Assembly: GCA_039621445.1 (NCBI GenBank)
Contig: CP154955.1
Location: 54,627,341-54,691,340 of the forward strand
From: Euglena gracilis
Taxonomy: Eukaryota > Euglenida > Euglenophyceae > Euglenales
Reading direction: 5' to 3'
Length of the DNA: 64,000 nt
The stretch's first letter is position 1. Each line of letters begins with the position of its first letter. Shown one piece after another: positions 55,501-63,573 of this stretch. A model generated the notes under the pieces. That model was not told where the DNA came from and made no database searches. It saw only the letters and a list, made by a program, of their open reading frames with translations. A program made the position numbers and the translations under genes.

Positions 55501-55849
55501 CCGTGGGTCAAAGGCTGGCTCCACCCTACCTGGAAGTGACTGACTTCCAGTGCACCATATAGTCCCAAAACCCACACAGGGAAACCCGATACTCCCCAAA
55601 GCAAAGAAACACGTGGAGGTAGTAGAGTTCACAGGCCAAGGTGTGCCACAAGGGGGGCACCTCCACGCCACTTCTCAGGAACACTCAAAAGCGGCGGAGG
55701 GGCCTCACAGCCTCAGCAGGGCCAGCCTTGGGCAGGCCGGCGAACACGGCGTTGGCCTGGTAGTTCACCTGCCGCACGACGTGGTGGTCCAGGAACAGCA
55801 CCGGCCCCTCCGCACAGGGGTCGGGTGAGCAGGCAAGCACCAGGCCCAT
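43421..55849 (-). CDS. Gene C: glycosyltransferase-like family member, at least eight exons
   Basis: Exons in order: 55849-55709, 55514-55437, 53783-53649, 51599-51421 (end uncertain), 51168-51111 (weak), 48220-48136, 46849-46769, 43996-43827 and 43500-43421 (end uncertain). C2-C3 join as G+GT, C3-C4 as G+GC, and C6-C7 (48136/46849) in phase 0, all keeping frame. Joined landmarks: VLFLDHHV; LGPNLDVWREPTYMYAD; LYGNGFAFGMSLD; LVVYG-SILRSRPFWEEV; RVWAITGDDP; VYPISLCLPR; LFHHPKACFARY; LRFVREHLAAG. The exon carrying the GGWDCLRH motif of gene D was not found between 43997 and 46768, so it is lost, diverged or missed. In protist families I know with this order, a GGWDCxRHxEIL motif followed by xPKxxL marks the C-terminal part of glycosyltransferase-like proteins; that assignment is inference. 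Confidence 0.55.
43827..43996 (-). CDS. Gene C exon with FHHPK motif
   Basis: Acceptor CCGCCCTCACCAG, donor GTGGTG followed at once by a G-rich stretch. Reads GALPLWPAAPPAPPLALFHH, PKACFARYGAPARPAP. Homologous to gene D exon 58170-58277 with the same start phase. Confidence 0.65.
44000..44951. other. Intron of gene C; low complexity
   Basis: ATGCAAAAAA repeats at 44120-44220 and 44590-44740, around a CG-rich piece with CGCGCGCC words (44415-44510). No exon seen. Confidence 0.4.
44952..45362. mobile_element. TTTATACCGACC word element
   Basis: TTTATACCGACTCCCCC, TTTATACTGACCCCCC and similar words on the left; CCGACCCGTTGGTATAAATG followed by a G-run on the right. Ends not exactly placed; no flanking TA at the right end. 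Confidence 0.5.
45363..46768. other. Intron of gene C; no exon recognised
   Basis: The expected GGWDCLRH exon should lie here or at 44.0-44.9 kb; none of the frames shows it. GGGCAAGGATATGCACGAACA is duplicated in part at 46111 and 46135. Confidence 0.4.
46769..46849 (-). CDS. Gene C exon with VYPISLCLPR motif
   Basis: Acceptor CCCTCCCGGCACAG, likely donor AAA/GTGTTC. Reads VYPISLCLPRKQLPHSTAST, AWSRRK. Homologous to 62815-62905. The frame stays open beyond the donor, so the end could be later. Confidence 0.6.
46850..48135. other. Intron of gene C; no other feature seen
   Basis: G/C homopolymers, and an A-rich CCAACAAAAC stretch at 47985-48110. No coding frame with support. Confidence 0.4.
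48136..48220 (-). CDS. Gene C exon with ECVRQ motif
   Basis: Acceptor GCGTTCCACGCAG after a long C-run, donor GTGTGC. Reads LPPGAGGNGTECVRQAAARI, AGLDVARR; joins the VYPIS exon in phase 0. Confidence 0.6.
48221..48873. other. Intron of gene C; poly-G/C
   Basis: Several C-run/G-run hairpins; GAAAGGGG-type words; no gene. Confidence 0.4.
48874..49114. mobile_element. AAAAGCGCACCC word element (best-preserved TA/poly-C type)
   Basis: TAAACCCCCCCCC followed by CTAATAGAAGCACGGG at the left; CCCGTGCTTCTATTAG followed by a G-run and TTTA at the right: an almost perfect 28-bp terminal inverted repeat flanked by TA. Inside, the word AAGCGCACCCCCC repeats and two hairpins CCGCCGCC-GAA-GGCGGCGG and CCGCCGGAGGCGG alternate with it. 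No ORF, 241 bp. Confidence 0.8.
49115..50390. other. Intron of gene C; no exon seen
   Basis: A/T-rich, with a GGCGGCGGCGG patch at 49965-49985 and a GTCATAT-rich stretch at 50195-50310. Confidence 0.4.
50385..50513. repeat. Foldback core with TTAGGTTTAGG arms
   Basis: TTGAAGGAACAGGGTTAGG...AACCCTGTTCCTTCAA, an inverted repeat with the same plan as the cores at 20770-20875 and 35240-35370 but a different outer word. Telomere-like TTTAGG steps are inside the arms. Confidence 0.65.
50567..50782. mobile_element. AAATGCGCAC word element
   Basis: TAAACCCCCATTTAAATGCA at the left, GCGCACTTAAATGGGGGGG then TA at the right; GTGTGACACTTATTT is repeated inside at 50629 and 50716. TA on both sides. Confidence 0.7.
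51111..51168 (-). CDS. Possible gene C exon with FVREM motif
   Basis: Acceptor GTGGGGGTGCAG, donor CCCG/GTCCGA. Reads PALPTVFVREMRTTHFHCP. Its place between the GDD and ECVRQ exons would fit the family, but neither neighbouring phase fits, so confidence is low. Confidence 0.3.
51187..51345. repeat. GTCAGGTGTGTCA word repeats
   Basis: CAGGTGTGTCACCCCTCCGA at 51185 and CAGGTGTGTCATTCCTCCGA at 51298, each followed by CCxCCTGACC and a C-run; about 115-bp direct repeat. Confidence 0.7.
51421..51599 (-). CDS. Gene C exon with SILRSRPFW...ITGDD motif
   Basis: Acceptor GGCCTTTGGTCGCAG; joins the previous exon so that LVVYG is followed by SILRSRPFWEEVTAALPPHR and VWAITGDDPAAGTEDFFLNG. The donor is not certain (GTGGTT at about 51426 is a candidate). 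Confidence 0.65.
51600..53079. other. Intron of gene C; no exon certain
   Basis: Both strands are open at 52100-52700 (for example plus GWGTAVQGSATPVYTTITTP, minus FMPFAAFAPGFGLWAGALAG), so neither is called. Confidence 0.35.
53080..53494. mobile_element. ATAAGACC / AAATGGACC word element
   Basis: The words AATAAGACCCCC and AAATGGACCCCC alternate at the left end; GGTCTTATTTTGGGGGGG and TTA close the right end. Two GGYGCGAAGCGCC hairpins lie inside. About 415 bp, direct repeat of 63574-63991. Confidence 0.8.
53649..53783 (-). CDS. Gene C exon with LYGNGFAFG...LVVYG motif
   Basis: Acceptor TCCATCGCAG, donor GTGTGT. Reads DHRKLYGNGFAFGMSLDPAF, RSKGIPDTEVVRRLRAKHYK, LVVYG. 135 bp, phase 1 at both borders, homologous to gene B exon 2. 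Confidence 0.7.
54282..54500. repeat. GTAAGCAACCCC word repeats
   Basis: TAAACCCCCCCCAAGTGTAA, then CAAACAACCCCC, GAACAACCC, ATAAGCAGCCCC, ACAAGCAACCCC and GTAAGCAAG. The left end has TA plus poly-C; no inverted right end was found. Confidence 0.55.
54501..55436. other. Intron of gene C; tandem CTGCAGGCAAATA
   Basis: Four CTGCAGGCAAATA-like units at 54641-54690. Open frames at 54876-55345 on both strands are not supported. Confidence 0.4.
55437..55514 (-). CDS. Gene C exon with LGPNLDVWREPTYMYAD motif
   Basis: Strong donor AGTG/GTATGT. Reads FDPRAVLGPNLDVWREPTYM, YADWS. The acceptor is taken at GGAGCCAG; an alternative lies 16 bases upstream (CACTTCCAG). Homologous to gene B exon 1. Confidence 0.65.
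55709..55849 (-). CDS. Gene C first exon (candidate)
   Basis: An ATG at 55849 opens MGLVLACSPDPCAEGPVLFL, DHHVVRQVNYQANAVFAGLP, KAGPAEA, up to donor GTGAGG. VLFLDHHV aligns with LLFLDAV of gene B. Whether the ATG or an upstream acceptor starts the exon is open, and the phase to the next exon does not fit with either acceptor. Confidence 0.45.
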
Positions 55850-57514
55850 GGGCTGTGTGTCTGTCTTGTTTGTGTGTCTGTTGCGAGTATGTGTCTGTTG
55901 TGTGTGCATCGAGTGGGTGTGTCTGTGTGTGTGTGAATGTGTGTGATAAACCAGGCAGAGGCCACACAAAATACACACAAATAAATGCAATAAAAAAAAT
56001 AGGAAATAAGCATAGCGTTAAAATTTTGGAGAAGGGTGAATCACGCTTTTTATAAGCAATACTTTTATCATTTCGAACTCCTTTCATCCAAAACAGGATA
56101 TTAAAAACGTGGAAAAAGGGGGAAGCAAAGTTGCGCCCTACAGGGCTTATGAATGTGCCAAAGGCCAACCTAAAAAGCAATGCAAACCGGCATGGATTGC
56201 AACAGGAAAACGCTCAGGGCACGCGAAGTGCTTGCCCGCAGCAAACTCCATTGCCAGCATCATAAAGCGGACCAGCGAGTCATCCCAGGGACGGTATTTT
56301 GACGCACGCTGGGACCCCGGGTGCCCCGAGTTGGGCTCGAGTTCGGGTTGGGAGGTGCAGTGCTGGACGTGAACCGCTTAATCCCCGAATATAATCCAGT
56401 AGCTAATACACACACACACACATATATGCACATGTATATGTACGTATATATGTACGTACATATCAATTATATATTATATGTATTATATATAACATATATT
56501 ATACATAACTATATTATACATAATTATATATATTATATTATATAATTATATATAATAACATATATAATTATCTTGCTATACCCCTCCATCTTTGCCCCCT
56601 TGGGGTTCAATAGGATCTGATTTGCCAGCGAGGAGCGGGGGGGGGGGGGTATACAATTGGGGTGGGGGTTGGCGCATACGTTTTCAACAAGAAAACGGGG
56701 GGGGGGATGCAAGTCTCAGGTTGGTAGTTCGTCCAGGACTATATAAAAAATATATATATTTCAAATATATATAATTAATATATATAGTTATTACATTCAT
56801 AATAGCTTAATAATAATAATAATATATAATTATATTATTATATATTATAATATATTATATATAATTAAAAAATATAATAATGATAATAATTATATATAGT
56901 TATTATACATCACAAGGATGCCATTCATGAAGCAAGTGGCGCGTGCCAATGTGGAGCGGGTGTGGGACGTTTGGGTGGCTGTTTGGCCACAGCTGGCTGG
57001 AGGAATCCTGCTGGCAACTGCAGGTCAAATTTGTTTGAGCACATGAACTTGTCTGAATGGCAAATACTGCAATCTGTGTCCTGAACCTTGAATCTACGAG
57101 TGTTCAGAGTCTGGGGTTCCTGCTAGTTCCATCTCTATTTTACGAACTTTATCATTCTGCAGGGGGGAGAATCGCCAAGGAGGATCGCACCCCGAGATGT
57201 GACCAGGGGTGTAAGATTCCTGACGGTTCTGGTGATGCTGGCAGCAACAAAGCCAGAATCACACAAAAAAAAAACAACTCAGCAGGCAATGAAATATATT
57301 CCTTGTCGTTATCTGTACAAAAAAAAACTTTTTTTTACAATCTGAAAAAAATGCAAAATAACAATAATAATACTGCAACATACTTTAAAAAAAAGGCGGA
57401 GAATGTACAATGCAGAAAAATGCACAATAAAATACGATAAAATGCGCAACACATTTCCCAGCCTGCCTTCTGGTGAGTTCCGCCGTTAGGGCACAGACTG
57501 GGGCAGCGCACGAC
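55850..57514. other. Between genes D and C: GTGT and AT tracts
   Basis: GTGTGTCTGT repeats at 55855-55950, AT-rich tracts at 56406-56580 and 56746-56905. No gene seen. Intergenic here: gene C begins at about 55849 and gene D ends near 57.5 kb. Confidence 0.4.
56406..56905. repeat. AT-rich low-complexity tracts
   Basis: CACACA then TATATA-type repeats at 56406-56580 and again at 56746-56905, separated by a G-run region. Confidence 0.85.
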
Positions 57515-57684
57515 CTGCAAAGGCCGCCCCGGCCACACGTCAGGTGGGCGGTGAAGAACGCCCACGCCTCCGCCCGGAACGCCTCGTAGGCCGCCGCGGG
57601 CAGCGCCGCCGCCCCGGCATGGCAGGCCGGCGGCCCCGGGGACCCACGGCCGGGCCGGCGCGTGGCCGCGTGTTGGACCCGGGG
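57515..57684 (-). CDS. Gene D exon 6 (C-terminal part)
   Basis: Acceptor GGCCCCCGCAG, donor TTTGCAG/GTCGTG. GC3-rich frame: GPPACHAGAAALPAAAYEAF, RAEAWAFFTAHLTCG. A second frame is open but has lower GC3. Confidence 0.55.
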
Positions 57685-60600
57685 CTGCGGGGGCCCCCCC
57701 TCCCCGGGTCAAATGAACACTGAGTGAGAAAGCTGCGGTCCGAACGGGGATGAACTGGAATGAAGGTAGCATCCAGCCAACCGCTGGCGAAATGGCCCCT
57801 GACCCCAAACCCAATCCTGCAGCAACCCCGGCTGTGTGTGCGAAACGCACACGAACACACGCGCGCGCACACACACACAAACACATCCCAAGCACGACCC
57901 ATGGCACCCAGGGCATAATTCATGGCACCTATATACGGTATATAAATTAGAACGATATGGCTGCCAATCTCTTGTATTGTTGGGTGTCACTTGATAGATG
58001 CGTGCGTCATTGAACGTTGCAGGCATAACATTCAAGTGGCAGCCTTCAGCAACTCAAAAAAAAACACACAAAAATATACCCGCAATGTCTGTCGGGGTGG
58101 CAGGGGGGCGGGCGGGGGGGGGGGGGGGGGGGGGGACAGCATGGCTTCCCAATAAGCTCCGGTCCAGACCTCCCGGCCAGCCCTGGGCGTCTGCCATCTC
58201 CGCCAGGCACTCCTTCGGGTAGTGGAACAGCGTCAGGGGGTCCAGCGCCGCCGCATTGTGGAACTGTAGCAGTGCGCCTGCAGACCCGGGGGGGGGGGAT
58301 CGGAGCACACCTGTATGACATCGAAAAAGGTATCAAAAAGGTATCGAAAAAAGCGTTGAAAAAGGTATTGAAAAGATATTGAAAAAGGTATTGAAAAAGG
58401 TAGTAAAACAGGCATTGGAAAAGGTGTTAAAAAGGTATTAGAAATGGTATTAGAAAGGCATTTAAAAAGGTATTAAAAAGTATTTAAAAAAAGGTATTTA
58501 AAAGGGCGTCAAAAAAGGTATGAAAAAAGCACAAAAGCTCCGGTCTCCGGTGAAAAATTTGCGTCAAAATGCGAAGTATTCTGTAAGTTGAATACATTGC
58601 TAGCTTTTGAATCTCGATAGCAATTCTTCCGCAAGCTTCCGTAATTCCCATGATTTACCTGGTTTTTTTCTGTTTTTCCAATAGCTGGAAGGCTTATTTG
58701 GTCCTTTGCATTTTTTACTTTTGCCATTGTTACATGTTTGAAAACCAACATAGGCAGAATAGGACAATGAGGACATCTGCAGTTTGAAATTGCCTGCGAT
58801 GACTTAAACAAAATAAGCATCTGCTGTACTGCACATTCAACATTCACAGGAAAAAAGATTGGTCAAAAACTCGAAACTTCTTGGGAAGATAAGGCCGACA
58901 CAAGGGGATATTTCTAACATCTTGAGTCAAAAAAAACGACCTCTTTGACTTTTTGATTTGAGCTCTTTGACTTTGAATCCCCCTTTCGAACGTGGACCAG
59001 CCCTTGACCGAAATTATTTGCCTAAGGGCCTTTAAGCGTCTTTGGTTTTAAAAAATAATAAAACGGCAGCTGGATGCTAAATGCCCTCCAGGGGGGCCAT
59101 TAAGCAGCTCTAGGGGGTGGGGGGCATAAGGCTCCCGAGTCCGACCTCAGGGGAAATTCGGGACTATTGTTGGGGATAGGGTGAGGGTTCCAACAGGATT
59201 CCTGGAGGGTGCCCCTGTTCAGGATTTTTAGGGAGAATTTGTACCGCATTTCAGAGCGAGCTGAGAAGAATTTAAGCCGAATTTCGGTAAAATTCCATCA
59301 AAAGAGCAACCCAAAAAGTTTCTAAAAATGCGACCCTGACTTCCGGCCTAAACTTTTGCCCTGAAGAGGGCCAATTTTCGGCACCTCGATTCTGCATGAT
59401 ATTCAGGCATGGAGTGGCATTTTTGGAATGAGCAAGTTCCCAAAAGTACGAACACCAAGTTGCCGACATATTTGTACACCCCTGACCCCAAAAATAACCC
59501 CCCCAAATAGCACACCCCCGGTGCGCTATTTGGGCACCCGAACTGGGGCCCAGGGGGGGGTGTTATTTGGGGGGATGTTATTTTTACATGGAAAACCAAA
59601 GGAAAACAGGGGGTGTTATTTGGGCGCTCGAAATCGGCCCCCGAGGAGGGGGTGTTATTTGGGGGGGTTATTTGGGGGGGTTACATCAATTGCAACTTGC
59701 TACAGAGCCATAAAGCGACGTGCAACGGCGAAGCAGCTGCACACCATCACATACATACTCTTTTAATCTGGAAACTTTTTGGAAAAAATGCAGGAAAATT
59801 GCAGGAAATTGTGGAAATTGCGGGAAGTTGCAGAAAGTGCAGAAAAATCACAGACATCACCCCCTCCCGAATCAGGTTCATCCACAAACCTGAAATGTTG
59901 TTGTTCAAGAAGCTTGAGAGAATTAAGCCAAGCAGGGACCATTGTATTCCTTGGTCTGGTGTTTGAGGTCGAAAACAGTTGATGGTGTCATTGGTGTTGC
60001 CCCTTTGGGCCATTTTTGGGAGAGTATTTTAAATACTTCCCTGGGGGGGGGTAGCAAAAATAAATAATTGTTTATTTCTTTTAATCCCCCAGGGATGTAT
60101 TGGAAGCCCGTTGGTGTTGAGGTAACCCTCTTGAATAAAAGCCCCCAGGTTTCTATTTGGTTAGTCGAAAACCAAGGGGGGTTCTGATTTGGGGTACGTT
60201 TTTTCCCTACCTTGTACACTGTGTGCAAAGGAGGGCTTCCATTCGGACCAATGGTTAAAATTTGGGGGGGGGGGGCTTCAATTCGGGGGGGACACTACTC
60301 GGGGGGAGGGGAGCAGAACGGGAAGGCTTGGTGGGGGGGGTCAACCCCCCACCCACCACAGCATTTTCACCAATTATTGGAAAACGGGGATGTTGGCCGG
60401 GGAAAATTTTTGAAATTTTTTTTGAAAATGAATCCAATACATGATTTTTTGATGGAAAACCACATTTTTCACAAAAAAAAACTCAGAATTGGAGGTTCAA
60501 AAATTGGTAGTTTTAGGGGGGGGGTGAAAACAACGAAGGTCAAAAAATTGGACCAAATTTTGGCACAGTCAAATTTTACTGACATTTTTTCTCTTGGAAT

Positions 60601-63561
60601 TTTTTTTGGATTTTCAACAGCATTTTTTGCTTCAAAAACCTCTCAAAATAAAAAATTTGAGAAAATGTTGAAATTTTGCAAGGTGTGAAAAAATGGGGGG
60701 TTGGGGGGTTTTTGGGGGGGACCCCTAAAACCCTTTGGTGCCAGGGAAAAAAATTTGGGGTCCAAAAATTGGTGCCGCCAGAACAATGGGAAGAGGTGGT
60801 GGGGGGGGTGGACCCCCCCACCATGCAGGGGGTTGGGGTGGTCGACCCTCCCCCACCCACCACCCTAGCTGTTCGGCCGATTCCCGTTCTGCCCTGGGGG
60901 GGGGTTCTATTCAGGAGGGTTTAGGTAGTGGGGGGGGTCCCAATACCCCCCCGGGTTGGTTAGGTGGTAGGAGAAGGTCCAGACCGCCCCCCCCCCTTGA
61001 TGTGTCTGGACCCCCACCTCCCCTCTTTGGTAGGTTCGAAAATTTTTGACAAAGTTTCTTCTGATGCCGAAAAAACGCAAAAAAAAATCAGTCGCAATTC
61101 ATAAAATTGCTTTTTTACAGAAAAAAAACTGCCAATTTTTTTTCCATATTGCCTTTAACAAATGTGGAGTGGCAATTGTGCAGAGACAAACCCACACCGG
61201 CCACCAGGATCTCCAAGTGCCGGAGGCAGTCCCAGCCGCCCTTCTTGCGGGTCGCCACCACCTTGGCCGCGGCGTACTTCCCCAGGTAGGCTTCCTCGTC
61301 CGTGTCGGCATAGACCCACCCCAGACCACGGTTTTGCAACCGGCATAACAAGAAGTGGGAGACCCACGCCGACCACGCCATTATTGCTTCGGAACCGGTA
61401 TCGCATAAAAATGCGGACATTGCGGCTGCATACGGTATGCAGGAAGTGTGCAGTAGTACTTGACATAAGCCCCTCCGAATAATATCCCCGTGGGGCTATT
61501 ATTCGCACTCTCGGTTTTGGACTATATTGACGCTCGGAAGACTCTAAAAACCTAATTTTGGGTGTGCACGTGCGAGACTGTTCAATGAAATTCTCCTCTT
61601 TTTCGTGTTTTTGTCCTTGTCCTTTTCAAGACAAAAAGCTTTAAAACAGCATAAACCCCCAAATATAAGAACCCCGTTTCTTATATTTGGGTGTCGGCCG
61701 ATTGGCCAAGAGGGTTTTTATACTTGGAGGTTTCTTATATTTGGGTGACGAAGCCTGGCCCCAAGGGTTTCTTATAAATGAAACTTTTTCTTCCTTCGGT
61801 TCCTTAATGTAATTAATTACATGTGACCGCGGCGTGTAGGATTTTCTTCATGTCTGATGGCTTCTGAGGCCCTGGAGCGTGATTATGCTGAATCGGATCA
61901 TTCCATCAGTCCGGAAGAAAGTGGTATTATTTCTGAATCTGGGAGTGATGTCGGTAAAAGAAAAATTCGCAAGGGATGAGGGGTTTCTTATATATGGATT
62001 AGGGTCCAACAGCTTAGGGGTTTCTTACTTTCGGGGGTTTCTAATATGGATATCGGCTGAAAATCGGCCAAAGGGTTTCTTATACTTGTGGGGTTTCTTA
62101 TGGCGAGGGGTTTCTTATATTTGGGGGGGGGGGTTAAGTGGCATGTGCCTGGTCGGAGAGGGAAGGTCGCTTGGTCGGGAACTTGAGGACACCTTGTGCG
62201 TGGTTACTCCTTCTCGGGAATTAATATTCGGGGCAGTTAGTAAGTGAGCGCGGAGGGGGCGTCCGAATCACCAAGAATCTCCGAGGATAGCACTGCGGCT
62301 CACCCACAAGAAAGAGCAAAAGACTTTGCCCAAACAGTGGTCTGCTCCGCACGCTGCCCACAGAGCGGGAGTGGCTTCCCCCTGCGGAGGCACAAGGGAC
62401 AGCAGGTGATAGCAGCGACCCAGTGTCTCTGCTTCTGGGGGGGGGGGGTTGGCACCCACCCACCCCCTGGGAAAGAGGGTCGAAGGAAACAACTTTTGGG
62501 TGGGAGGGGGGTCAACTTGGGGCCCAATAATTTTCGGCATTTCATGGCGGGAATTCATTTGGGGGAGTGGATACATCCGACTTGAGTACTTCGGTAACTT
62601 TGGGTGGCAATTTTTAAAAGGTCGGATTTTTTTCAGAAACGAAAACCATTTTTTTGGGAATGCAATGAGAAACAGATTACTGTGAAGCCACCACCATCGT
62701 CATGGAGGAGATATGGCCGGTCGGCCTTCCAGTGTGCGCTCACCTTTCTCCCCACAGGAAAAAAAAATGGGCCTATGGGGTGGTGCTTGGAAGTGGGGCG
62801 GGGGGGGGGGGCACCTCTAACGTCCAGGGTTTTGGTCGAGTTCCACAGGAGGCGGTGGTACCACTCGGCGACGGGTCGGGGGAAGCAGAAGGACACGGGG
62901 TAGACCTGGCAAGCAGTGGGCGGGTTCCTGTGCAAACTGTCAACAGCCTACAACGCTACCGCCACGCAGTTTGACTCGCAGGTTCGGCTATCGCCTTTCA
63001 CCTTGAAAAATCTTCCTCTCAATTTTGCAGCTTATTGATAGCATTGTATTGTGTGTGATAGTGATTTCATTCATTGCAATAACATCATCGATTAAACTAC
63101 ATCGTTTTCAGCGTTAGGCAGAACCATTTTGAAGCCGATTCCCGTAAACGGTGCCCAACAGGATGACCCACCCACTTACCACACTTTATCCAGTCGTGAG
63201 AGATGGAGGGCCCGTGCCATCCATGATGGCACGCCTCAGGGAGTTTTTCTTCCCAGCACTGCCTGACCATGCCATGTGGCCCGGAGGTGCGTTGTTTTGG
63301 CTTACTGAGTAGATCCTCGCGCAAAACGACAGACAAAACTATGAGCACAAAATGCAAATATGAGCAAAACCACCATGCAAACATTCAAAAAAGGTGTAAA
63401 TGCCCAACAACCACCGCATGTTAAGTTGGATCTGGGCACCACCTGCCAGATCAAGGGACAGATGTGGTAAAGCGTGTGCCAAGCGGCGGTGGGAGAGGTC
63501 ACACACCCACAGTTTCCTAGAGCGCATGGTAGCAATTCGCTCGTGAGCCTTCGCCAGGTGT
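57515..63561 (-). CDS. Gene D: glycosyltransferase-like family member (partial model)
   Basis: Exons in order: 63561-63443 (weak), 63300-63180 (weak), 62905-62815, 61425-61198, 58277-58170 and 57684-57515. The join 61198/58277 is G+GC and gives ...KKGGWDCLRHLEILVAG followed by ALLQFHNAAALDPLTLFHYP and KECLAEM, an uninterrupted run through two conserved blocks: strong support. The order of VYPVSFCFPR, GGWDCLRH and FHYPK is the same as the order of the surviving exons of gene C. The 58170/57684 join does not fit phase, so a small exon or another border is missing. The C-terminal exon has AYEAFRAEAWAFFTAHLTCG. The 5' part continues outside the window. Known pattern: RxxExLxxG followed by a PK motif is seen in GT-B type glycosyltransferases; enzyme activity and substrate are not deducible. 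Confidence 0.6.
58170..58277 (-). CDS. Gene D exon 5, FHYPK motif
   Basis: Acceptor CCCCGGGTCTGCAG, donor GAG/GTCTGG. Reads ALLQFHNAAALDPLTLFHYP, KECLAEMADAQGWPG. Confidence 0.7.
58320..58520. repeat. AAAAAGGTATTG tandem repeat
   Basis: About 17 imperfect units of 11-13 bp (AAAAAGGTATT with G, C or A variants). Lies directly upstream of the gene D exon 5 acceptor, in the intron. Confidence 0.9.
58521..59493. other. Intron of gene D; partial MITE end
   Basis: GGCAGCTGGATGCTAAATGC at 59065 is the left word of the 20681-20957 MITE; the right end is missing. The rest is A/T-rich with no gene. Confidence 0.45.
59494..59683. mobile_element. AATAACACC word element
   Basis: Left TAACCCCCCCAAATAGCACA, right GTGTTATTTGGGGGGGTTA. 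The word GGTGTTATTTGGG recurs four times inside. TA on both sides. Confidence 0.75.
59684..61197. other. Intron of gene D; G-rich hairpins
   Basis: GTTGCAGGAAATTGCAGG-type repeats near 59790-59840; CACCCACCACC and its reverse complement around 60345 and 60860 suggest another worn word element. No gene. Confidence 0.4.
61198..61425 (-). CDS. Gene D exon 4, KKGGWDCLRHLEILVAG motif
   Basis: Acceptor GCATACCGTATGCAG, donor GCCG/GTGTGG. Reads MAWSAWVSHFLLCRLQNRGL, GWVYADTDEEAYLGKYAAAK, VVATRKKGGWDCLRHLEILV. The most diagnostic exon of the family. The first 20 codons are less certain because another AG (61409 region) could serve. Confidence 0.7.
61652..62136. mobile_element. TTTCTTATATTTGGG word element
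   Basis: TAAACCCCCAAATATAAGAA at the left; GGGGTTTCTTATATTTGGGG then TTA at the right. The word GGGTTTCTTATA recurs about nine times through the 485 bp, almost all in the same orientation after the first. TA on both sides. A short ORF (61879-62247) reads through the words and is not believed. Confidence 0.75.
62137..62814. other. Intron of gene D; no exon certain
   Basis: Frames around 62280-62420 are GC-rich on both strands without good borders. Confidence 0.35.
62815..62905 (-). CDS. Gene D exon 3, VYPVSFCFPR motif
   Basis: Acceptor CACTGCTTGCCAG. Reads VYPVSFCFPRPVAEWYHRLL, WNSTKTLD. Donor either GAG/GTGCCC or, seven bases earlier, GAC/GTTAGA; the latter gives phase 0, as in gene C. Confidence 0.65.
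63180..63300 (-). CDS. Possible gene D exon 2
   Basis: Strong donor GTG/GTAAGT; possible acceptor TACTCAGTAAG. Reads PHGMVRQCWEEKLPEACHHG. Matches the VRQ block of gene C only weakly and does not fit the next phase. Confidence 0.35.
63443..63561 (-). CDS. Possible gene D exon 1 (first one seen)
   Basis: Possible acceptor GCGGGCACAG, 12 bp from the end of the neighbouring mobile element; donor GGCAG/GTGGTG. Two frames are open (RHLAKAHERIATMRSRKLWV or TWRRLTSELLPCALGNCGCV). The second fits phase 0 into the next candidate exon. Confidence 0.35.
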
Positions 63562-63573
63562 CTGTGCCCGCAG

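Noticed and set aside
61879-62247. 122-codon plus ORF at 61.9 kb
   Set aside because: It reads through tandem GGGTTTCTTATA words of a mobile element.
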